Source: Flavobacterium hercynium (GTDB lineage Bacteria; Bacteroidota; Bacteroidia; Flavobacteriales; Flavobacteriaceae). Taken from it: a DNA stretch of 64,000 nucleotides. The notes beneath the pieces are model-generated. The model was not told the DNA's origin, did no database searches, and worked only from the letters and a program-made list of their open reading frames with translations. Position numbers and translations under genes: made by a program. Positions 8,740 through 17,142 of this stretch are shown in pieces; the first letter of the stretch is position 1; every line of letters begins with the position of its first letter. The stretch is from positions 132,394 to 196,393 of the forward strand of contig NZ_MUGW01000008.1 of the NCBI RefSeq assembly GCF_002217285.1. The letters run 5' to 3'.

Positions 8740-8877
8740 AATTATTAGTTTTTTGTAAAGTTAAAAAAAATTAAGCAATTAAGGTCTTCCACAATTGCCA
8801 GGACAACAATTCAGATTCAGACTAAATACAATAAGCTTGTAAAGTTAGCTGTAAATCAATTATTTAATGATGTTGTG

Positions 8878-9507
8878 TTACTTATTCATAAGCTCCTGAA
8901 AGCAATCGACAAATTTTCCCAGATGCAAACCGTCCATTAATCCATGATGAACGTGAACTGACATTGGAATTGTTTTTTTTCCGGTTTCTGAGGTCGTCAT
9001 TTTTCCGAAAGAAATTTTAGGGCAGCTGTCTGGAAAAGTATAACTTCTTGCGTGAGACAGCGAAGTGAAATTAAGCCACGGAATTGCCGAAAAATGGATC
9101 AGATTGTCTGCATCAAATGTTCTGGTAAAAAGTCCGCTTGTATTTTGAATGCGTTCTGTTTCTGCTAAGACTATTTTTTCAAAGGTTTTAAAATCAGGAT
9201 TGTATTCCATTAATGAAAAACCGAAAGTCTCGTCTTTACGTCCTATAGTTGCCGAAGCATCAATACGATCGTAAATATATATCTGACCGTCAGCGATTCG
9301 GTATCTAAAATTTTCAATTGCATTTACCGCCTGCAATGTTGTGTGCAGGTAATAAATAAAAAATGATGTGTTTTGCTCTTTGGCTTTTTGGTACGCTTTT
9401 GTACAGTCAATTTCTACTGTGGCGCCAAAGAAAGGCTCTTCCATTTTGCTGAAATGCAGAAAGTGTTCTTTTCTGTTCCAGTTTTCCAGATCTAAAAGTG
9501 TTTTCAT
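8878..9507 (-). CDS. type A chloramphenicol acetyltransferase-like protein
   Basis: A 209-residue CAT-fold acyltransferase. The catalytic histidine motif is visible near the C-terminus as HVHHGLMDGLHLGKF, and the N-terminal start (LDLENWNRKEHFLHF) is typical of CAT proteins. In non-resistance contexts such proteins acetylate unknown acceptors, so antibiotic resistance should not be assumed. It starts at the last base of the HAD gene stop (TAATG overlap), so they form a two-gene operon. Confidence 0.83.
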   Translation of the reverse strand: MKTLLDLENWNRKEHFLHFSKMEEPFFGATVEIDCTKAYQKAKEQNTSFFIYYLHTTLQAVNAIENFRYRIADGQIYIYDRIDASATIGRKDETFGFSLMEYNPDFKTFEKIVLAETERIQNTSGLFTRTFDADNLIHFSAIPWLNFTSLSHARSYTFPDSCPKISFGKMTTSETGKKTIPMSVHVHHGLMDGLHLGKFVDCFQELMNK

Positions 9508-10214
9508 TATAGTAAGTTGTTCACGACTTCGGTGATTTTTTCGAATGCACTAAAATGTTCGTGTTCTATTTTGTAATTAATTTTTTCGTGTTCCCAAGTG
9601 GTGTGAAACGGAATATGAACAGCGTAACTTCCAATTCCCAAAACTGGTAAAACATCAGATTTTAAAGAATTTCCGATCATCAAAAATTCATGTGGTTCAA
9701 TATCCAGACGACCTAATAATTTTTTATAATCGATTTCTTGTTTGTCTGACATTACTTCGATATGGTGAAAGTAATCGCCCAAACCGGAACGGTGCAATTT
9801 ACTGTGCTGATCTTTCAGATCTCCTTTTGTAGCCACAACTAGTTTGTATTTCCCTTGTAATGCCTGAAGTGTTTCTTCCACACCGTCAAGAAGTTCGATT
9901 GGTTTTTCCAGTAATTCTTTTCCGTATTGAATGATCTTTGCGATTACTTCAACAGGAATTGTATTGTTCGAAATGTTCATTGCGGCTTCGATCATCGATA
10001 AGATGTAACCTTTAATCCCGTAACCGTACAAGTATAAGTTGTCGATTTCGATTTTGAATAGTTCTTGCGAAATACCCTGATGCGAAAGGTAATCTTCCAT
10101 CAAAGCACAAAATTTGTGTTCCGTTTCCTGAAAGTAAGGCTCATTGACAAATAGTGTATCATCAGCATCAAATGCGATTACTTTTAGATTTGGTATTTTG
10201 CTTTTATGTAACAT
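9507..10214 (-). CDS. HAD superfamily hydrolase
   Basis: A 235-residue haloacid-dehalogenase-type phosphatase. Motif I is FDADDTLF (nucleophile Asp and acid/base Asp), motif II is VATKGD, and motif IV is EFLMIGNSLKSDV. A helical cap (about 20-100) classes it as subfamily I. Likely a small-molecule phosphatase in the cytoplasm; the substrate is not evident. It is followed by the CAT-like gene with a one-base overlap. Confidence 0.87.
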   Translation of the reverse strand: MLHKSKIPNLKVIAFDADDTLFVNEPYFQETEHKFCALMEDYLSHQGISQELFKIEIDNLYLYGYGIKGYILSMIEAAMNISNNTIPVEVIAKIIQYGKELLEKPIELLDGVEETLQALQGKYKLVVATKGDLKDQHSKLHRSGLGDYFHHIEVMSDKQEIDYKKLLGRLDIEPHEFLMIGNSLKSDVLPVLGIGSYAVHIPFHTTWEHEKINYKIEHEHFSAFEKITEVVNNLL

Positions 10215-10223
10215 AGTTTTTTT

Positions 10224-10251
10224 GTTTCAAGTTTCAAGTTTCAAGTTTCAG
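10224..10251. repeat. heptamer tandem repeat
   Basis: Four tandem copies of GTTTCAA (the last is GTTTCAG) between the HAD and EamA genes. It is a simple-sequence tract, probably a slippage product. Confidence 0.8.
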
Positions 10252-10264
10252 GTTTTGGAATGGC

Positions 10265-11170
10265 TTAAAGTTGAGTTTGGTTTTTTTGCTTTGAAAACAA
10301 GTTTTTAAGGGATATTGTTTTGTCGTAAAATGTAATTCTAATTCCCAAAAGCAGAATGATGCCGCCAAAAACCATTTGTAAAGTTATTTTTTCTTCTAAA
10401 AATAACCAAGCTAATATCGATGTAATTACAGCCTGACTCAATAAACTAAGCGAAACCCTGGTGGCGCGCATGTGTTTTGTAGCATAACTTATAGAAAGCC
10501 ATGCGCACAATTGGCAAATTACCGCTTGAAGCAACAATACAAACCATCCGTTGTTGGAAAATCCTGTAAAAGATTCGTCGAGACAATAACAAAGAATACC
10601 CAAATAAATACTTGACGCCATTAAACTGATGGTCATAAAGGATAAAACGTCTACTTCTGAAAGAACATTTTTACTAATCAGGAGATAAACAGAATATAAT
10701 AATCCGGACAAAACCGCAAATAGAAAAGCGTGATCAAAATTGAGTTCGATAAAAAAACTAAAACCAACCAAAGTGATCATTCCGATTAAGGAAACTACAG
10801 TTCCAATCCAGAAGTTGGTTGCGGGTTTTATTTTTAAAACAAAAAAAGAACCAATTCCAACCCAAACAGGTGATAGATTTGTCAGCAACGAAGCTTGTGT
10901 GGCGCTCGAATCCTGAATGGCGATATTCCAAACGGCAACATCAGAAGCAAATATGATTCCGCATAGCGCTGCCAAAATTAGAAATTTAGTATTCGGAAGT
11001 TTAAAATTTCCAGTAATCAGTACATAAGGTAAAAGTAACGTTACCGCAAATGCCATGCGATAAAATGCCGAAATTAATCCGGGTGTGAGTTTAAGTTTTA
11101 CCAATATTGGGAAAATCGAAATGCAGAGTATTCCACATACAAGCGCTAATCGTGGTTTGGTGATTTTCAT
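10265..11170 (-). CDS. EamA family (DMT) transporter
   Basis: A 301-residue inner-membrane protein with ten hydrophobic segments arranged as two EamA repeats, each of five helices; the second repeat begins near residue 150. Members of the drug/metabolite transporter superfamily export amino acids or other small metabolites by proton exchange. The second half contains the QAVICQLCAWLSISYATKHMRA block common to the family. The substrate cannot be deduced. Confidence 0.88.
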   Translation of the reverse strand: MKITKPRLALVCGILCISIFPILVKLKLTPGLISAFYRMAFAVTLLLPYVLITGNFKLPNTKFLILAALCGIIFASDVAVWNIAIQDSSATQASLLTNLSPVWVGIGSFFVLKIKPATNFWIGTVVSLIGMITLVGFSFFIELNFDHAFLFAVLSGLLYSVYLLISKNVLSEVDVLSFMTISLMASSIYLGILCYCLDESFTGFSNNGWFVLLLQAVICQLCAWLSISYATKHMRATRVSLSLLSQAVITSILAWLFLEEKITLQMVFGGIILLLGIRITFYDKTISLKNLFSKQKNQTQL

Positions 11171-11204
11171 GTTCTGTTAATTAGATATTTATGTCTTTGG
11201 AGTT

Positions 11205-11957
11205 TTAAAAATCCCTAAAGATAAACTGACTTGTTATTGCATTGTTATTGATTGTCCATACTATATTATAAGAGCCCGCTCCGTCGGAGTTAGACATTGT
11301 TAAATATAATATTTTATCACTTCCAATGTAAATTTCTGTGTTTTTAAAATTTACACTAAAAATTCCGATCAGATTTTCTTTTGGAAAAGTAACAACCTTT
11401 TCTTTCGTAGTGATTTCTATGGTTTTGATTTCGCTTAGATTTTCAGGAATAAGACCATCAATTCCCCATGGATTTTGATTGTCTATTTTATACACAAAAC
11501 CATCTTTCTTTTTGATCTGATGTTCTTTAGGAATAAATTTTCCTGTTTTTATTGAAATCGAAACGTCCTCATTCTTAAATTCTGCTTGGTCTGTTGAAAC
11601 AATTTTCTTTTTTAATTTTGGAAGTTTATTCAGATATTGAATCCTACTTCTATGAATGTACCCATATAATGCTTCCTCGATTTTATTTGACGAATTAATT
11701 TTATGATTCGTATCTGGATATATGATGTAAGCCCAGTCACTACCTTCAGATACATCCGAAAGATGATCTGCAACTTCAAAAACCTGATTGTTGTAGACTT
11801 TGCCTTCTATTTTAGATTTCACATTATCACTTTCCCGAACATTTACAAAACCATCCTTGTCGTTTATAATTGCAAATGGCGTAATAAATTGAGCCTGAGA
11901 TGCAGTTGAACATAACAAGATGAAAAAGACAAAGCGTAATTTTATTTTTTGTGTCAT
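11205..11957 (-). CDS. secreted protein with a bacterial SH3-like domain
   Basis: A 250-residue protein with an N-terminal signal peptide ending near SQAQ (residue about 22). An SH3b-like segment (about 28-95) has the DGFVNVRES...SKIEGKV...SDWAYIIY pattern of bacterial SH3 domains. The C-terminal half is beta-rich and not recognised. SH3b domains usually bind cell-wall or surface polymers. It lies 22 bp downstream of the large secreted unknown at 11979-13466 and may be co-transcribed with it. Confidence 0.75.
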   Translation of the reverse strand: MTQKIKLRFVFFILLCSTASQAQFITPFAIINDKDGFVNVRESDNVKSKIEGKVYNNQVFEVADHLSDVSEGSDWAYIIYPDTNHKINSSNKIEEALYGYIHRSRIQYLNKLPKLKKKIVSTDQAEFKNEDVSISIKTGKFIPKEHQIKKKDGFVYKIDNQNPWGIDGLIPENLSEIKTIEITTKEKVVTFPKENLIGIFSVNFKNTEIYIGSDKILYLTMSNSDGAGSYNIVWTINNNAITSQFIFRDF

Positions 11958-11978
11958 TATTATAAATCGTGGTTGACT

Positions 11979-13466
11979 TTATTCGGTAAACCTAAAAAAT
12001 TGATATTTTTTTTTGTAATCGTTATAATTTCCTATATATAAATCTTTGTTGAATTTGAAAATTATTAAATCCTTGTACCGGCTTTTAGAAAATATTGGAG
12101 AAGCTTCTTTTATCTCCTCGCTCACTTCTACGAAAATTCTTGCTCTCTCAAATGCTGAGATTGTAATTTTATCTGTTAAATGATTAAAATTAGAATCAAA
12201 TAAACAATTGGTATAAACAACCTTTTTATCTTGATAAGAAATTAAGTTCGTAATAGTATAATTAGGTGTAAAGCCAAAAGACAGAGAACCACCAAAACCA
12301 GTGCCCATACCAACACCAAATCCTTGACCTATTGCCATTGAACCGTTTTGAGCGATATCTTGACAACTTCCTATTACGGTATAATACAAACCATTTAATT
12401 TATAACAAGATATTCCCGGGTTCGAATTGTTCATTTTTCGTATAAATTGTTTTGGTTTTTCAAGAACCCTTCTATTATGAATGCTACCTGTTTCCTGAAA
12501 AACATCTGAATTTTTATAGCTTATTTCTTCCTCTCTCAAAGTTTGGTACTGATTAATTTTGTTTCCATTTTGATCACTAATGGTTAATATTAAAGCAGTA
12601 AAATCTATTTTTATTTGTAAAATTTTGTCATCAATTAAAAAAGAATTTGAATTAGTTATATTCGAATCAAATTGTTGTTGATTCATTTTAGGCTGTTCGA
12701 TCGATTTTAAATTAGCAGAAAAATCATTGAGATTAATTTTTAGTATAGTCGTTAAGTCGGTATTATAATCAGAAGTAAAAATAATTTCGTCGCTTTTGTA
12801 TGTATAAATCTTAAATTTCTTTGAACTCAAAGCCAATGAAGGCGGACTGTCATTATGGATTATTTCCATTGATTGATCTTTAGATTCTTCAAGTAGAATA
12901 TTGTGCAGATTCACATTTTGATCTGAATTGTTTGCGGATTTTAAGTTCGATAAGTCTACAATTTTCTCGTTTAAGTTACCGTTTTCATCAGAAACGTAGA
13001 ATTTTAATATATTCATGTTCTTGACTATAGTGATCAAATAGAACTTATTATTTATAGTAATGGCCTTAATCAATCTTTCTTTTTTTAATTCTAAATTAAT
13101 TAGAATTGTCTTGGTTTCTTTCGTAGCGAAATTAAAATATTGAGAATTAATTTCTTTTCTGTCTTTTGATCCCCAGAAAACGAAGTAATCATTTATATTT
13201 TTATGATATCCAATAATCTCGATATACTTTTTTTCAGGTCTTGATGAAGTTAGAGAATCTTGTATGTTGAATTTTTCATCAAATCTAAATGATGTCACTT
13301 TTTCTTTGTCATTTAAAAATAAAATTACTTCTTTTTTATCTTCATTAACGATCTGAAAAAAATCTCTTTTATTGTTTAATTTTAAATCAAATTCTTTTAC
13401 AATATTTTGAGAGAATGAAAATAAACTATTTAAAAGTAGTGATACGAATAGTAATTTTTTAATCAT
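11979..13466 (-). CDS. secreted protein of unknown function
   Basis: A 495-residue protein with a clear signal peptide (hydrophobic residues 4-18, then FSQN). The body is beta-strand-rich and low in cysteine. It carries a glycine-rich stretch GQGFGVGMGTGFGGSLSFGF (about 380-400) that could be a membrane-inserting or flexible segment. I recognise no family. It is probably the first gene of a two-gene unit with the SH3-domain protein. Confidence 0.7.
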   Translation of the reverse strand: MIKKLLFVSLLLNSLFSFSQNIVKEFDLKLNNKRDFFQIVNEDKKEVILFLNDKEKVTSFRFDEKFNIQDSLTSSRPEKKYIEIIGYHKNINDYFVFWGSKDRKEINSQYFNFATKETKTILINLELKKERLIKAITINNKFYLITIVKNMNILKFYVSDENGNLNEKIVDLSNLKSANNSDQNVNLHNILLEESKDQSMEIIHNDSPPSLALSSKKFKIYTYKSDEIIFTSDYNTDLTTILKINLNDFSANLKSIEQPKMNQQQFDSNITNSNSFLIDDKILQIKIDFTALILTISDQNGNKINQYQTLREEEISYKNSDVFQETGSIHNRRVLEKPKQFIRKMNNSNPGISCYKLNGLYYTVIGSCQDIAQNGSMAIGQGFGVGMGTGFGGSLSFGFTPNYTITNLISYQDKKVVYTNCLFDSNFNHLTDKITISAFERARIFVEVSEEIKEASPIFSKSRYKDLIIFKFNKDLYIGNYNDYKKKYQFFRFTE

Positions 13467-13548
13467 TTTGTGTGTTTGTGTTTATTCGGCGAATATCCCA
13501 CTTTTTTGTTAATCAAGGTTAATTTTGAGGACATTTTAAAATAGAAAA

Positions 13549-13583
13549 AGCGCGAATCAATTAATTAATAATGGATTCGCGCT
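13549..13583 (-). terminator. hairpin terminator downstream of the broken small gene
   Basis: A 10-bp stem AGCGCGAATC / GATTCGCGCT with a 15-nt loop. On the minus strand it is followed by TTTTTC, so it would end transcripts coming from the broken gene at 13628-13903. Confidence 0.7.
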
Positions 13584-13627
13584 GTTATTAACTAGTCAAT
13601 AAACTAGCTCAAGTTTTTTTGTGGTAT

Positions 13628-13903
13628 TTAAGCATTCAGAATTTTTTGGCTGGCATCTCTGATTTCTAAATCAGAGAAAGAACCTAGCGTTTTTGCCAGC
13701 AATTTGCTGATTCTAACCGCGCAGATCATTTGTATTCGAAGATTCTGATCGTCGCCCATTTCACTTGAGAGAATGGTCTCAAAAATTTCGGTTAAATATT
13801 CGGGTTAATCTCTAAAATCCTCTTCATACCAAATTTCTGAAAGGAATTTTGCCATTGCACGCATTACATCATTTTCTGATGTGTTTTGATTTTCTTTTGT
13901 CAT
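13628..13903 (-). pseudogene. small gene interrupted by an in-frame TAA
   Basis: The minus-strand reading frame from ATG 13903 runs for 92 codons to a TAA at 13630-13628 but is broken by one in-frame TAA at codon 33 (13807-13805). The first part reads MTKENQNTSENDVMRAMAKF and onwards; after the stop the same frame continues as a helical, protein-like sequence (PEYLTEIFETILSSEMGDD...). Both halves have natural amino-acid composition, which argues for a recent nonsense mutation. The family is not recognised. The structured element at 13929-14003 lies 25 nt upstream and the hairpin at 13549-13583 ends the unit. Confidence 0.6.
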
Positions 13904-13928
13904 AATCGAAAATATTAAACGCGCGAAA

Positions 13929-14003
13929 CCCTCGCTTTAGATGTGACAAAATACCCGTAAGGATAGATTTCCCATAGTTTCCATAGGGACATCATGGCGA
14001 GGG
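13929..14003 (-). ncRNA. candidate structured RNA element, copy 1
   Basis: Read on the minus strand, this 75-nt element folds as a three-way junction. The closing stem is CCCUCGC / GCGAGGG with an inner GAUGU / ACAUC. One arm is bounded by CCC and GGG around a conserved GGAAAC, and a second arm is UAUCC-UUAC-GGGUA. Copy 2 (14157-14235) is about 85 percent identical by eye, and its differences in the closing stem keep pairing on the minus strand, which supports an RNA rather than a DNA element. It sits just upstream of the broken gene. It could be an instance of a known flavobacterial RNA family such as Flavo-1; I cannot confirm that. Confidence 0.5.
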
Positions 14004-14042
14004 AATCGCTTATGTTAACTTTTAATAAAGTTTAAGGATCTC

Positions 14043-14060
14043 TCCTTAGGGTATTTTGTC
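14043..14060 (-). other. segment complementary to part of RNA copy 1
   Basis: TCCTTAGGGTATTTTGTC here is the reverse complement of GACAAAATACCCGTAAGGA (13945-13963) except for one bulged base. On a minus-strand transcript it would lie upstream of copy 1 and could form an 18-bp duplex with its 3' half, in competition with the UAUCC hairpin and ACAUC strand. It is either a regulatory antisense arm or a remnant of a third copy. Confidence 0.45.
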
Positions 14061-14092
14061 GAGGCAAACTTACAATTATAAATGGTTAGAAC

Positions 14093-14122
14093 AAAAAAAA
14101 GATGTGCAATTGCACATCTTTT
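14093..14122 (-). terminator. perfect palindromic terminator downstream of metG
   Basis: A 26-bp perfect palindrome (14097-14122; half-site AAAAGATGTGCAA) is followed on the minus strand by a run of eight T. It ends transcripts coming from metG through RNA copy 2. Its arm GATGTGCA is also complementary to TGCACATC inside copy 2, so an alternative anti-terminator pairing is possible. Confidence 0.8.
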
Positions 14123-14156
14123 AACTTTTATATCATCGAAAATATCAGGTAGACAA

Positions 14157-14235
14157 AACCCTCACTTTAGATGTGCAAAAATACCCATAAGGATACATTT
14201 CCCATAGTTTCCGCAGGGGCATCATGGCAAGGGTT
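14157..14235 (-). ncRNA. candidate structured RNA element, copy 2
   Basis: This second copy lies 10 bp after the metG stop on the same strand. Its closing stem on the minus strand is AACCCUUGC / GUGAGGGUU, nine pairs including a U-G and a G-U; the plus strand would instead have A-C mismatches. The GGAAACUAUGGGAAAU segment and the UAUCC-UUAU-GGGUA hairpin are conserved with copy 1. The duplicated unit also covers the leader GAAAATAT just before the broken gene's ATG, but here no gene follows, only the terminator at 14093-14122. Confidence 0.5.
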
Positions 14236-14245
14236 ATCTTAAATA

Positions 14246-16303
14246 TTAATTTATCGTTTCCCCATTTGGAGCATCAGTATCCGGATTTACAAATACTAAT
14301 TTTCCTTCTGTGTTTGTTGTCATAAGGATCATTCCTTGGCTTTCAACACCGCGTAATGCTCTTGGCGCTAAGTTGGCTAAAACCGTAACGCGTTTACCAA
14401 TGATTTCTTCTGGCGAAAAGCTTTCGGCAATTCCAGATACAATCGTGCGAACATCAATTCCGGTATCGATTTTTAGTACCAGAAGTTTGTTGGCTTTTGG
14501 CATTTTTTCTGCTTCGATAATGGTTCCTACGCGTAAATCCATTTTGGCAAAATCCTCATATTGAATTAATTCTTTTTGAGGTTCCGGTTGTTTGTTTTCA
14601 GCAAGATTAGCCGTTTTTGTAGCTTCCAATTTATCTATTTGTTTTTGAATTTCTTCGTCTTCTATTTTAGCAAAAAGTAATTCTGCTTCTCCAATTTGAT
14701 GACCTTCCGGAATTAATTCTGAATTTTCAGCAACATCATTCCATTTTAGTTTGCCTTCATTTTTAAGAATTCTTGAAAGTTTAGCAGCAGTAAAAGGTAA
14801 AAATGGTTTAACAAGAATGCTCAACGCAGCAGCAATTTGAAGTGCTACATACATTTGTGTTTTTACACGCTCCGGATTGTCTTTCATTACCTTCCATGGC
14901 TCTTCGTCTGCTAAATATTTGTTTCCTAAGCGGGCAACATTCATTAGTTCACCAAGAGCTTCACGGAATCTGTAGCGTTCTACTGAACTTGAAATTACAG
15001 CCGGATATGCTTTTAATTCTGCTAAAGTATTTTCGTCTACTTCTGATAATTCATTTGGTGTTGGAATGTAACCATCGTAATATTTGTTGGTTAAAACGAT
15101 AACACGATTAATGAAGTTTCCAAAAATAGCTACTAATTCATTATTGTTTCTTGCCTGAAAATCTTTCCAGGTAAAATCGTTATCCTTAGTTTCAGGAGCA
15201 TTAGATGTTAAGGCATAACGCAAAACGTCTTGTTTTTCCGGAAATTCTTCTAAATATTCGTGTAACCAAACCGCCCAATTTTTAGAAGTAGAAAGTTTGT
15301 TTCCTTCTAAATTCAGGAATTCATTGGCAGGAACATTGTCTGGTAAGATGTAACTTCCTTCTGCTTTAAGCATAGCAGGGAAAATAATACAGTGAAAAAC
15401 AATATTGTCTTTTCCGATAAAGTGCACCAGTTTTGTGTCTTCATCCTTCCAGTATGGTTCCCAGTCTTTTCCTTCGCGGGCAGCCCATTCTTTTGTAGAC
15501 GAAATGTATCCGATAGGAGCATCGAACCAAACGTATAATTTTTTTCCTTCTGCACCTTCAACCGGAACATCAATTCCCCAATCAAGGTCACGCGTTACAG
15601 CACGAGGCTCCAGTCCGCCATCAACCCATGATTTTACTTGTCCGTAAACATTAGGTTTCCAGTCGTTTTTATGTCCGACTAAAATCCATTCTGTCAAGAA
15701 TTCAGTATATCTGTCTAAAGGTAAAAACCAGTGTTTTGTTTCTTTTAAAATTGGAGTTTCTCCGGTAATGGTAGATTTAGGATTAATTAAATCTGTAGCA
15801 TTCAAAGTCGATCCGCATTTTTCGCACTGATCTCCGTATGCTTCTTCATTACCACATTTCGGACAAGTTCCTACGACAAAACGGTCAGCCAAAAACTGAT
15901 TCGCTTTTGCGTCATATAATTGTTCTGTTACTTCTTCAATAAAATCGCCTTTGTCATATAATGTTCTGAAAAACTCTGAAGCAGTATCGTGGTGAATTTT
16001 TGCAGAAGTTCTGGAATAATTGTCAAACGAGATTCCGAAATCAGCAAATGATTTACGAATAATGCCGTCATATTTATCAATAACTTCTTGTGGTGTTACT
16101 CCTTCTTTTTTGGCTTTCATAGAAATGGCAACGCCGTGTTCGTCACTTCCGCAAATAAACGCAACGTCTTTTCCCTGCAAACGTAAATATCTCGAATAAA
16201 TATCCGCAGGCACGTAAACTCCTGCCAAATGCCCAATGTGTATAGGTCCGTTGGTATAAGGCAATGCCGCCGTAATAGTATATCTCTTAGGATTCTGTGT
16301 CAT
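14246..16303 (-). CDS. metG: methionyl-tRNA synthetase
   Basis: A 685-residue class I aminoacyl-tRNA synthetase charging tRNA-Met. The HIGH motif is HIGH in [10 protein letters not shown] (about 20-30), and the KMSKS loop is the variant [12 protein letters not shown] zinc knuckle with CPKCG and CEKCG (about 143-160) marks the four-cysteine form. A C-terminal OB-fold tRNA-binding domain (about 580-685, [19 protein letters not shown]) mediates dimerisation and tRNA binding. A small hairpin CTCAAT / ATTGAG lies immediately upstream of the ATG (16306-16320), and a TATTTTTG -7 box is at 16330-16323. The structured element copy 2 forms its 3' UTR. Confidence 0.97.
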   Translation of the reverse strand: MTQNPKRYTITAALPYTNGPIHIGHLAGVYVPADIYSRYLRLQGKDVAFICGSDEHGVAISMKAKKEGVTPQEVIDKYDGIIRKSFADFGISFDNYSRTSAKIHHDTASEFFRTLYDKGDFIEEVTEQLYDAKANQFLADRFVVGTCPKCGNEEAYGDQCEKCGSTLNATDLINPKSTITGETPILKETKHWFLPLDRYTEFLTEWILVGHKNDWKPNVYGQVKSWVDGGLEPRAVTRDLDWGIDVPVEGAEGKKLYVWFDAPIGYISSTKEWAAREGKDWEPYWKDEDTKLVHFIGKDNIVFHCIIFPAMLKAEGSYILPDNVPANEFLNLEGNKLSTSKNWAVWLHEYLEEFPEKQDVLRYALTSNAPETKDNDFTWKDFQARNNNELVAIFGNFINRVIVLTNKYYDGYIPTPNELSEVDENTLAELKAYPAVISSSVERYRFREALGELMNVARLGNKYLADEEPWKVMKDNPERVKTQMYVALQIAAALSILVKPFLPFTAAKLSRILKNEGKLKWNDVAENSELIPEGHQIGEAELLFAKIEDEEIQKQIDKLEATKTANLAENKQPEPQKELIQYEDFAKMDLRVGTIIEAEKMPKANKLLVLKIDTGIDVRTIVSGIAESFSPEEIIGKRVTVLANLAPRALRGVESQGMILMTTNTEGKLVFVNPDTDAPNGETIN

Positions 16304-17142
16304 AACTCAATTTTATTGAGTGCAAAAATAAGCAATAGAATTGAGAGTTTTATTGTTTTTTCAGGAGTTAATCTTGCTCTGTGTTTCAATCTTTTCCTTT
16401 TCCAAATAATAGATTTTTAAAGAGAATAAGTATAGAAGTAAGTTAAAAGCTTTGATAAGCAATGCTTTGAAGGAAATACTCCGTGTTTTAAAGAGCGTAT
16501 CGGATGATTTTGAAAATAAAAACATAGTCATATAACATAAATGGTATTACCCATTAAACCTGTAATGAAAGGTAAAAAAACAATTTTTATTTAATTTAAT
16601 TCTAAACTTGGAGATTTAAATTTTGAAAAAGGTAAAGAATTCAAATGAGTTTTTAATCTGTTCTAATCTGTTATTTTTTTTCTTTATTCGGTGATATTAG
16701 GTTTTTTTATATGTAAAACACAATAGCTATTAGGAAAAAATTAGAATTTTAAAAATCAATTAATCAGGACATTAATCTTTGTGTTTTAAAGTTTTTTTGA
16801 AAAAATAAGAATTATATTATGCTGTTTCGATTTTATTTATTTCTTTTGTGAAAGATAAATGTTTGAATAAATAATTTAACAAAACATTTGTTGGTTTCCT
16901 TTTGTAAAGATTTTACTGAAAGTAATTACATCGTTTTTGTAGAGTTTAAATTCTCTTTAAAAGGAAAAAATATTGATAAAAGCAATCTGTAAAACACTTA
17001 CATCGTTAGATTTTGAAAATAGAGCAGTAGGAGTACTCAAATAGCTGCAAATTGTTTAAACGTATTGGATTCTGAACAGACAGAATGAAACATCTTAAGA
17101 GATAAAACTTAATTATTTTTTAAAGCACAAATAATTTGAACC
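16304..17142. other. 839-bp AT-rich intergenic region upstream of the biosynthetic cluster
   Basis: No open reading frame or RNA gene is apparent between the divergent metG and the ligase gene. It is strongly AT-rich. Visible features are the metG leader hairpin and -7 box, a 10-bp direct repeat TTACATCGTT (16926-16935 and 16998-17007, 72 bp apart) and the inverted repeat at 17069-17086. The cluster promoter must lie here, but no TTG-N19-TAnnTTTG match was found close to the start. Confidence 0.6.
17069..17086. promoter_or_regulatory. inverted repeat upstream of the cluster, possible operator
   Basis: ATTCTG-AACAGA-CAGAAT is a 6-6-6 inverted repeat 56 bp before the first cluster ATG. The half-site extended to ATTCTGA also occurs twice as a direct repeat upstream of the cluster's TetR gene (31463-31469 and 31492-31498). 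A shared regulator site is a hypothesis from this match. Confidence 0.35.

Noticed and set aside
8878..9507. Chloramphenicol resistance gene
   Set aside because: The CAT fold and catalytic HHGLMDG are there, but chromosomal homologues in this context commonly have other acceptors, and no mobile element adjoins it.
13929..14235. Insertion sequence or MITE ends
   Set aside because: No transposase and no terminal inverted repeats with target-site duplications; the pairing pattern in the two copies fits RNA folding better.
15313..15647. Overlapping reading frames of 80-92 codons inside metG
   Set aside because: They lie entirely within the metG frame, have no independent start signals, and their sequences are not protein-like.
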